From NCBI GenBank assembly GCA_030622295.1, contig JAUXGI010000009.1, positions 1-12,875 on the forward strand: 12,875 nucleotides of DNA. Direction: 5' to 3'. The notes beneath the pieces are model-generated. The model was not told the origin of the DNA, did no database searches, and was given only the letters and a program-made list of their open reading frames with translations. The DNA is from Planctomycetota bacterium (GTDB taxonomy: Bacteria > Planctomycetota > B129-G9). The number at the start of each line of letters is the position of its first letter. Position 1 is the stretch's first letter. The position numbers and the translations under genes are program-made. This document shows positions 7,764-12,875 of the stretch, piece by piece.

Positions 7764-10700
7764 ATGCCGACCAGAGCCATCTACGACAAAATCAACGACT
7801 ATGGTTCCGTCAGCATACGCCTGGCGTCGCCCGAGGACATCAGGCGGTGGTCCAGCGGCGAGGTGAAAAAGCCCGAGACCATAAACTACAGGACGTACCG
7901 CTCCGAGAAGGACGGGCTCTTTTGCGAGCGCATATTCGGCCCGGAGCGGGACTGGGAGTGCTTCTGCGGCCGATACAAAGGCATCAAGTACAAGGGCACG
8001 GTGTGCGAGCGCTGCGGCGTGACCGTCACCCACTCCAAGGTCCGCCGGAAACGCATGGGGCACATAGAACTGGCCGCGCCGGCGGTGCATATATGGTTCT
8101 TCAAGGCCATGCCGTCGCGCCTGGGGAACCTCCTGGACGTAAAGGTCGGCGGGCTCGAGCGCGTCATCTACTTCCAGTCCTACATCGTGGTGGACGGCGG
8201 CGACACCCCGCTGAAGATAAAGCAGTTGCTCAGCGAGGACGAGTACCGCGAGTGCCGCGCCAAGTACGGCTCCAACTTCAAGGCCATGATGGGCGCGGAG
8301 GCCGTCAAGTACATCCTGAAGAACATAACCCTGGAAGATCTGGCCACGGAGTTGCGCCTGCGCCTGAAGGAGACCGGCTCCAAGCAAAAGGCGCGCGACT
8401 ACGCCAAGCGCCTCAAGATAGTCGAGTCCCTGCGCCAGAGCGAAAACAAGCCCGAGTGGATGGTTTTGGACGCCATACCCGTCATACCGCCGGACCTGAG
8501 GCCGCTGGTACTCCTGGAGAGCGGAAACTTCGCCACCTCCGACCTGAACGACCTTTACAGGCGGCTGATAAACAGGAACAACAGGCTGAAGAAACTGCTG
8601 GACCTCAATGCGCCCGAGGTCATCATCAAGAATGAAAAGCGCATGCTCCAGCAGTCGGTGGATGCGCTGCTGGACAATGACCGTTGCCGCCGGCCCGTTC
8701 TGGGCAGCAACAACCGGCCGCTCAAGTCGCTCACGGACATGATAAAGGGCAAACAGGGGCGCTTCCGCGAAAACCTGCTCGGCAAACGCGTCGACTACAG
8801 CGCCCGCTCCGTCATCGTGGTCGGGCCGGAGTTGAAGTTGCACCAGTGCGGCCTGCCCAAAAAGATAGCGCTGGAACTCTACCAGCCGTTCATCATCCGG
8901 CGGCTGAAGGAGTTGAACTTCGCCGAGACGATAAAGAGCGCCAAGAGGATGCTCGAACGCAAAGACGAAGAAGTGTGGGACATCCTGGAAGATGTAATCT
9001 ACAAACACCCCATCCTGCTGAACCGTGCTCCCACGCTGCACCGCATGGGAATCCAGGCCTTCGAGCCCGTGCTCGTCGAAGGCAACGCCATCAGAATACA
9101 CCCGCTGGTGTGCGCGGGCTTCAACGCGGACTTCGACGGAGACCAGATGGCGGTGCACCTGCCGCTGAGCATAGAGGCGCGCACCGAGGCGAGCCTCCTG
9201 ATGATGAGCACCCACAACGTCTTCTCGCCCGCTCACGGCGGGCCGATTATTTCACCATCACAGGATATCGTGCTCGGCTGCTACTACCTGACGGCCGAGC
9301 CGCTGGAGGAAAGCGAGCGCCGGAGAACCTTCGGCAATCCCATGGATGTCTTCCTGGCGCTGGATGAGGGCAAACTGACACTGCACACGCCGATACTCGT
9401 CCGCATGAAGGAGAGGCGCACCGTGAAGCACGCCCTCGATAAGGACCCCGAGGAGATAGGCGACAGGCTGGTGGAGACGACGGCGGGACGCGTTGTTTTC
9501 AACGATATCCTGCCGGAGGGAATACCGTTCTATAACTACGTGATGAACAAGAAGGCGGTCAACGGCGTCATAAGCGACTGTCATGCGATGCTGGGAATCG
9601 AACACACGCTCAAACTGCTTGACGACGTAAAGGATCTGGGCTTCAAGCACGCCACGCTTTCGGGCCTGTCGTTCTCCAGCATGGACCTCAGGGTGCCTCC
9701 TCGCAAGGGCGATATAATAGCCAAAGCGCAGGCCCAGATAGAAAAAATAACCAAACTCTACGAGCGAGGCGTTATAACCGAGGGCGAGCGCTACGGTCAG
9801 GTCATCGACACCTGGACCCAGGCGACCGAAGAAGTCAGTGACGATTTGCGCGGGGAGTTGCAGCGCGATACCCGCGAGGGCAGGCGGTACCTCAACCCGA
9901 TCTTCTGCATGGAAGCCAGCGGGGCCCGCGGGACCGTTCAGCAGATACGACAACTGGCCGGCATGCGCGGACTCATGGCCAAACCCTCCGGCAAGATAAT
10001 CGAGACGCCCATCAAGGCGAACTTCCGCGAGGGACTGAAGGTGCTCGAGTACTTCTCGTCCACTCACGGTGCCCGCAAGGGGCTGGCCGACACCGCGCTC
10101 AAGACCGCGGACAGCGGATACCTGACCAGGAAACTGGCCGACGTCGCGCAGAACATGGTCGTCAACGCACAGGACTGCGAAACCCTCAACGGCGTGACCA
10201 AGTCCACCATCTACAAGGGTGACAAGGTCGAGGTGCCGCTCAAACAACTGATAATGGGACGTGTGGCACGCGACACGATCCGCGACATCGTCACCGACGA
10301 GGTGATTGTCCGCGAAAACGAACTGATTACCCCCGAGAAATCCCGCCGCATCGAACAACTGGGCTTCGGGAAAATCCGCGTGCGCTCGCCGCTCACCTGT
10401 GAAATGCCGCTGGGGGCATGTGCCAAATGCTACGGGATGGACCTGGCCCGCGGCAACCTGGCCGAAGAAGGCCTGGCGGCGGGCATCATCGCCGCGCAAT
10501 CCATCGGGGAGCCCGGCACGCAACTGACCATGCGTACCTTCCACATCGGCGGCACCGTATCATGGGCGGTCGAGGAAAGCGAGATAAAGGCCAAGAACAC
10601 CGGCACTGTCAGGTTCGTCAACCTCAACATTGTGACGAACAAAGAACGGCAGCGCGTGGCGCTCAACCGCGACGGGGAGATACAGATACTTGACGCAAAG

Positions 10701-11861
10701 GGACGCGAACTCGAAAAGCACGCCGTCCACGTCGGAGCGGAAATCCTCGTCAAGGACGGCAAGGATGTAAAGGCAAAGACCCTGCTCTACAGGTGGGATA
10801 CGAACATGATACCGATTCTCGCCGAGATGGACGGCCAGGCCGTGTTCGACGGTATCGTCGAGGGCGTCACCATGAAGGAAGAAACGGACCCCTCCGGCTT
10901 CAAGCGCAAGGTCATAATCGAGCACAAGGGCGACCTGCACCCCCAGGTTACGCTGAAGGACAAGACCGGCAACCTGCTGGTCGCCTTCGCGATACCCGAG
11001 AAGGCGCACATAGTCGTCGAGGAAGGCCAGTGGATACAGGCCGGCACGGTACTGGCCAAGACCCCGCGGGAGATAACCGGCACGCAGGATATCACGGGCG
11101 GTTTGCCGCGCGTGACCGAACTGTTCGAGGCCCGCAAGCCCAAGGATCCCGCCGTGATGAGCGAAATCGACGGCATTGCGGAACTGGGCGAAAAGAAGCG
11201 CGGCAAACGCACAATCGTAATCAAACCCGGAGTGGGCGAACCGGTGGAACACCTGGTGCCGCACGGCAAGCACCTGCGCGTGCACCGAGGCAGCCCCGTG
11301 AAGGCGGGCGATTCGCTGGTGGACGGGCCGCTGGTGCCGCACGACATCCTGCGCATCAACGGCGAGGAAGCCCTCCAGCAGTACCTCCTGCGCGAAGTGC
11401 AGAACGTCTACCGCTCACAGTCGGTCGACATCGACGACAAGCATGTAGAAATAATAATAGCGCAGATGACGCGTCGCGTTCAGGTGGAGGACCCCGGCGA
11501 TACGGACTTCCTGCCCGACGACGTCGTGGACAAGTTCCAGTTCCGCGAGGAGAACCGACGGGTGACGGAGGAGAAGGGCAATCCGGCCAAGGCTCGTCCC
11601 ATCCTGCTGGGCATCACAAAGGCGTCGCTCCAGTCGGAGAGTTTCATCTCCGCGGCGTCGTTCCAGGAGACCACAAAGGTCCTCACCCAGGCCGCCATCG
11701 CCGGCAAGGTGGACTACTTGCTTGGACTGAAGGAAAATGTTATACTGGGGCATGTGGTTCCGGCCGGCACCGGCTTCAAGGCGCATCACAACAGCATGCT
11801 CAAGAAAGTGGAACCGGCCAAACTTATCAATGCACAGGAGTACTTTAATGCCGACAATTAA
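7764..11861 (+). CDS. rpoC: DNA-directed RNA polymerase beta' subunit
   Basis: RpoC holds the catalytic magnesium site of RNA polymerase. The 1365-residue product is complete and the key residues are present. The N-terminal zinc site has Cys 66, 68, 81 and 84. The catalytic NADFDGDQ is at 454-461 (Asp 456, 458, 460). The F-loop segment is near 720-735, and the bridge helix ([12 protein letters not shown]) lies at about 760-795. The second zinc site has Cys 805, 879, 886 and 889. The trigger loop includes [13 protein letters not shown] at 918-930, with Met 923, Arg 924 and His 927 at the E. coli 932/933/936 positions. Trigger-loop halves are separated by a sandwich-hybrid-type insertion of about 170-180 residues before [13 protein letters not shown] near 1112, as in E. 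coli and many Gram-negative lineages. The gene overlaps rpsL by 14 bases, which suggests translational coupling and a shared transcript. Confidence 0.98.
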   Translation: MPTRAIYDKINDYGSVSIRLASPEDIRRWSSGEVKKPETINYRTYRSEKDGLFCERIFGPERDWECFCGRYKGIKYKGTVCERCGVTVTHSKVRRKRMGHIELAAPAVHIWFFKAMPSRLGNLLDVKVGGLERVIYFQSYIVVDGGDTPLKIKQLLSEDEYRECRAKYGSNFKAMMGAEAVKYILKNITLEDLATELRLRLKETGSKQKARDYAKRLKIVESLRQSENKPEWMVLDAIPVIPPDLRPLVLLESGNFATSDLNDLYRRLINRNNRLKKLLDLNAPEVIIKNEKRMLQQSVDALLDNDRCRRPVLGSNNRPLKSLTDMIKGKQGRFRENLLGKRVDYSARSVIVVGPELKLHQCGLPKKIALELYQPFIIRRLKELNFAETIKSAKRMLERKDEEVWDILEDVIYKHPILLNRAPTLHRMGIQAFEPVLVEGNAIRIHPLVCAGFNADFDGDQMAVHLPLSIEARTEASLLMMSTHNVFSPAHGGPIISPSQDIVLGCYYLTAEPLEESERRRTFGNPMDVFLALDEGKLTLHTPILVRMKERRTVKHALDKDPEEIGDRLVETTAGRVVFNDILPEGIPFYNYVMNKKAVNGVISDCHAMLGIEHTLKLLDDVKDLGFKHATLSGLSFSSMDLRVPPRKGDIIAKAQAQIEKITKLYERGVITEGERYGQVIDTWTQATEEVSDDLRGELQRDTREGRRYLNPIFCMEASGARGTVQQIRQLAGMRGLMAKPSGKIIETPIKANFREGLKVLEYFSSTHGARKGLADTALKTADSGYLTRKLADVAQNMVVNAQDCETLNGVTKSTIYKGDKVEVPLKQLIMGRVARDTIRDIVTDEVIVRENELITPEKSRRIEQLGFGKIRVRSPLTCEMPLGACAKCYGMDLARGNLAEEGLAAGIIAAQSIGEPGTQLTMRTFHIGGTVSWAVEESEIKAKNTGTVRFVNLNIVTNKERQRVALNRDGEIQILDAKGRELEKHAVHVGAEILVKDGKDVKAKTLLYRWDTNMIPILAEMDGQAVFDGIVEGVTMKEETDPSGFKRKVIIEHKGDLHPQVTLKDKTGNLLVAFAIPEKAHIVVEEGQWIQAGTVLAKTPREITGTQDITGGLPRVTELFEARKPKDPAVMSEIDGIAELGEKKRGKRTIVIKPGVGEPVEHLVPHGKHLRVHRGSPVKAGDSLVDGPLVPHDILRINGEEALQQYLLREVQNVYRSQSVDIDDKHVEIIIAQMTRRVQVEDPGDTDFLPDDVVDKFQFREENRRVTEEKGNPAKARPILLGITKASLQSESFISAASFQETTKVLTQAAIAGKVDYLLGLKENVILGHVVPAGTGFKAHHNSMLKKVEPAKLINAQEYFNADN
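11836..11840 (+). promoter_or_regulatory. Ribosome binding site for rpsL inside rpoC
   Basis: AGGAG lies seven bases before the ATG at 11848 and is contained in the last codons of rpoC. It fixes the S12 start at MPTINQL. Confidence 0.85.
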
Positions 11862-12219
11862 TCAGTTGGTGCGGCGGGGTCGCAAGAAGGTTCGCAAGCG
11901 CAGCAAATCGCCCGTGCTGGGCGGGTGCCCGCAGAGGCACGGCGTATGCCTGGTAGTCCGAACGCAGCCGCCGAAAAAACCCAACAGCGCGCTGCGCAAG
12001 ATCGCGCGGGTAAGACTCAGCAACGGCAAGGAAATCACCGCTTACATCCCCGGCATCGGCCACAACCTGCAGGAGCACTCAATCGTGCTGGTCAGGGGCG
12101 GGAGAGTGCGCGACCTGCCCGGCGTGCGCTACCACATAATCCGCGGCGTGCTCGACGCCATGGGCGTTGCCGAGAGAAGACAGAGCCGCTCAAAGTACGG
12201 CGCCAAAAGACCCAAGTAA
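11848..12219 (+). CDS. rpsL: 30S ribosomal protein S12
   Basis: S12 sits at the decoding centre and influences accuracy and streptomycin response. The 123-residue product matches the family along its full length: MPTINQLVR start, a basic N-terminal extension, [10 protein letters not shown] (Lys 43, the E. coli K42 position in mature numbering), [21 protein letters not shown] and the C-terminal [11 protein letters not shown]. Residue 88, lysine in E. coli and most bacteria, is arginine here; Lys-to-Arg at this position is a known streptomycin-resistance substitution. Asp 89, the methylthiolation site in E. coli, is kept. The gene begins inside rpoC, with a 14-base overlap, and is followed after 15 bases by rpsG. 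No L7Ae-like gene separates it from rpoC, unlike in Bacillus. Confidence 0.98.
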   Translation: MPTINQLVRRGRKKVRKRSKSPVLGGCPQRHGVCLVVRTQPPKKPNSALRKIARVRLSNGKEITAYIPGIGHNLQEHSIVLVRGGRVRDLPGVRYHIIRGVLDAMGVAERRQSRSKYGAKRPK

Positions 12220-12234
12220 TTTCCGGAGAGAATC

Positions 12235-12708
12235 ATGGCAAAAAGGTTTACCGCCAGCGAAAAGACACTGAAACCCGACGCCAAGTACGGCAACAAGGTC
12301 ATCAGCAAGTTCATCAACTGTCTGATGCAAAAGGGCAAAAAGAGCATCGCGGAAAAGGTCTTCTACGACTCAATGGAGATCGTTGCCAAGAAGGTGAAAG
12401 ACGAAAAACCCGGCGACATTTTTCTCAAGGCGCTGGAAAACGTCAAGCCCGATATAGAGGTGCGCTCCCGCCGCGTGGGAGGCCAGACGTACCAGGTCCC
12501 CACGCCCGTCAGTGCGAAGCGCCGGCAGGCACTCGCCATGAAGTGGCTGCTGGAAATCGCGCGCAAGAAAAAGGGCCGACCCATGGCGGAGAGACTCGCC
12601 GGCGAAATCATCAATGCCTTCAACAAGGAAGGCGAGGCCATCACCAAGCGCGCAAACGTGCACAAAATGGCTGAGGCGAACAAACTGTTTGCCCACTTTG
12701 CATGGTGA
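12235..12708 (+). CDS. rpsG: 30S ribosomal protein S7
   Basis: S7 nucleates assembly of the 30S head and contacts tRNA at the E site and the mRNA exit region. The 157-residue product is of usual length and shows the family features: a basic N-terminus (MAKRF), KFINCLMQKGKKSIAEKV, a central VRSRRVGGQTYQVP hairpin region near residues 77-90, RRQALAMKWLLE, and the C-terminal KLFAHFAW. The ATG at 12235 is preceded by GGAG at 12225-12228. It is the last gene before a strong terminator; fusA and tuf, which often follow S7, are not present in the remaining 167 bases. Confidence 0.98.
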   Translation: MAKRFTASEKTLKPDAKYGNKVISKFINCLMQKGKKSIAEKVFYDSMEIVAKKVKDEKPGDIFLKALENVKPDIEVRSRRVGGQTYQVPTPVSAKRRQALAMKWLLEIARKKKGRPMAERLAGEIINAFNKEGEAITKRANVHKMAEANKLFAHFAW

Positions 12709-12717
12709 GATTAGACA

Positions 12718-12753
12718 GGGCGGCCAGGGAAGAACTTGGGCCGCCCCTTTTTT
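12718..12753 (+). terminator. Rho-independent terminator after rpsG
   Basis: An 8-bp GC-rich stem, GGGCGGCC (12718-12725) with GGCCGCCC (12739-12746), encloses a 13-base loop and is followed by C then six T (12748-12753). It starts ten bases after the rpsG stop and should end the operon transcript. Confidence 0.93.
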
Positions 12754-12780
12754 GTGCCCGTTTTGAGACCGGAGACTTGA

Positions 12781-12831
12781 AAGTAGGAAGCAAGCAGGGA
12801 AGTAGGCAAGTAGGAAAGTAGGAGAGTAGGA
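12781..12831. repeat. RAGTAGGN octad repeat downstream of the operon
   Basis: Four 8-base units AAGTAGGC (12800-12807), AAGTAGGA (12808-12815), AAGTAGGA (12816-12823) and GAGTAGGA (12824-12831) run in tandem, with a more degenerate start from 12781. Confidence 0.75.
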
Positions 12832-12841
12832 AAGGATACCC

Positions 12842-12875
12842 CTGCTACCTGCTACCGGCTACCGGCTACCTGCTA
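12842..12875. repeat. CYGCTAC heptad repeat reaching the window edge
   Basis: Units CTGCTAC (12842-12848), CTGCTAC (12849-12855), CGGCTAC (12856-12862), CGGCTAC (12863-12869) and a partial CTGCTA (12870-12875) are in tandem. The array may continue beyond the window. Confidence 0.8.

Noticed and set aside
7740..9236. 498-codon open frame on the minus strand within rpoC, and similar ones at 9258-10544 and 6483-7634
   Set aside because: These are antisense shadows of rpoC and rpoB codon structure with skewed composition and no family resemblance.
11737..11847. Upstream start extending S12 by 37 residues
   Set aside because: The extension is rpoC coding sequence read in another frame; S12 starts at MPTINQL behind its own AGGAG.

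Overview
This window is a core housekeeping locus. It holds a single co-oriented block of translation and transcription genes, rplK-rplA-rplJ-rplL-rpoB-rpoC-rpsL-rpsG (L11, L1, L10, L7/L12, RNA polymerase beta and beta', S12, S7). Upstream lies the 3' part of an unrelated gene coding for a HEAT-repeat-like protein. Everything recognisable is on the + strand. The large minus-strand open frames are shadows of the GC-rich genes. There is no mobile element, CRISPR array, tRNA or rRNA, and I do not see an undescribed multi-gene system.

The organism is a bacterium with GC-rich coding sequence. The RpoB and RpoC insertions, the Met/Pro-rich L7/L12 hinge, the alanine/glutamate tails on ribosomal proteins and the patches of short tandem repeats in the spacers fit a member of the PVC group, most likely Planctomycetota. 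This is an impression from protein character, not a computed phylogeny.

Layout: 1-951, partial HEAT-like gene. 952-1349, a 398-base gene-free spacer made largely of short tandem repeats with periods of 7 to 10 bases. 1350-2631, rplK and rplA, separated by a spacer whose two heptad arrays are inverted copies of each other and could fold into a long hairpin. 2632-2760, a structured leader before rplJ with three abutting predicted helices, in the position where L10 autoregulatory leaders are known. 2761-3904, rplJ (long acidic C-terminal tail) and rplL (GTG start chosen from its ribosome binding site). 3984-11861, rpoB and rpoC. 11848-12708, rpsL, overlapping the end of rpoC by 14 bases, then rpsG. 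12718-12753, a strong rho-independent terminator, followed to the edge by more tandem repeats.

The genes supply the ribosomal stalk and its base (L11, L10, L7/L12), the L1 stalk, the catalytic core of RNA polymerase and two 30S proteins (S12 in the decoding centre, S7 as a head assembly protein). The absence of nusG and secE just upstream, and the terminator immediately after rpsG where fusA or tuf often follow, are departures from common bacterial gene order.

The points most worth following up are the rplJ leader, the repeat-filled spacers, the acidic tails on L10 and L11, an arginine at S12 position 88 (the streptomycin-resistance position), and an ATA-heavy isoleucine codon choice confined to rplK-rplA.
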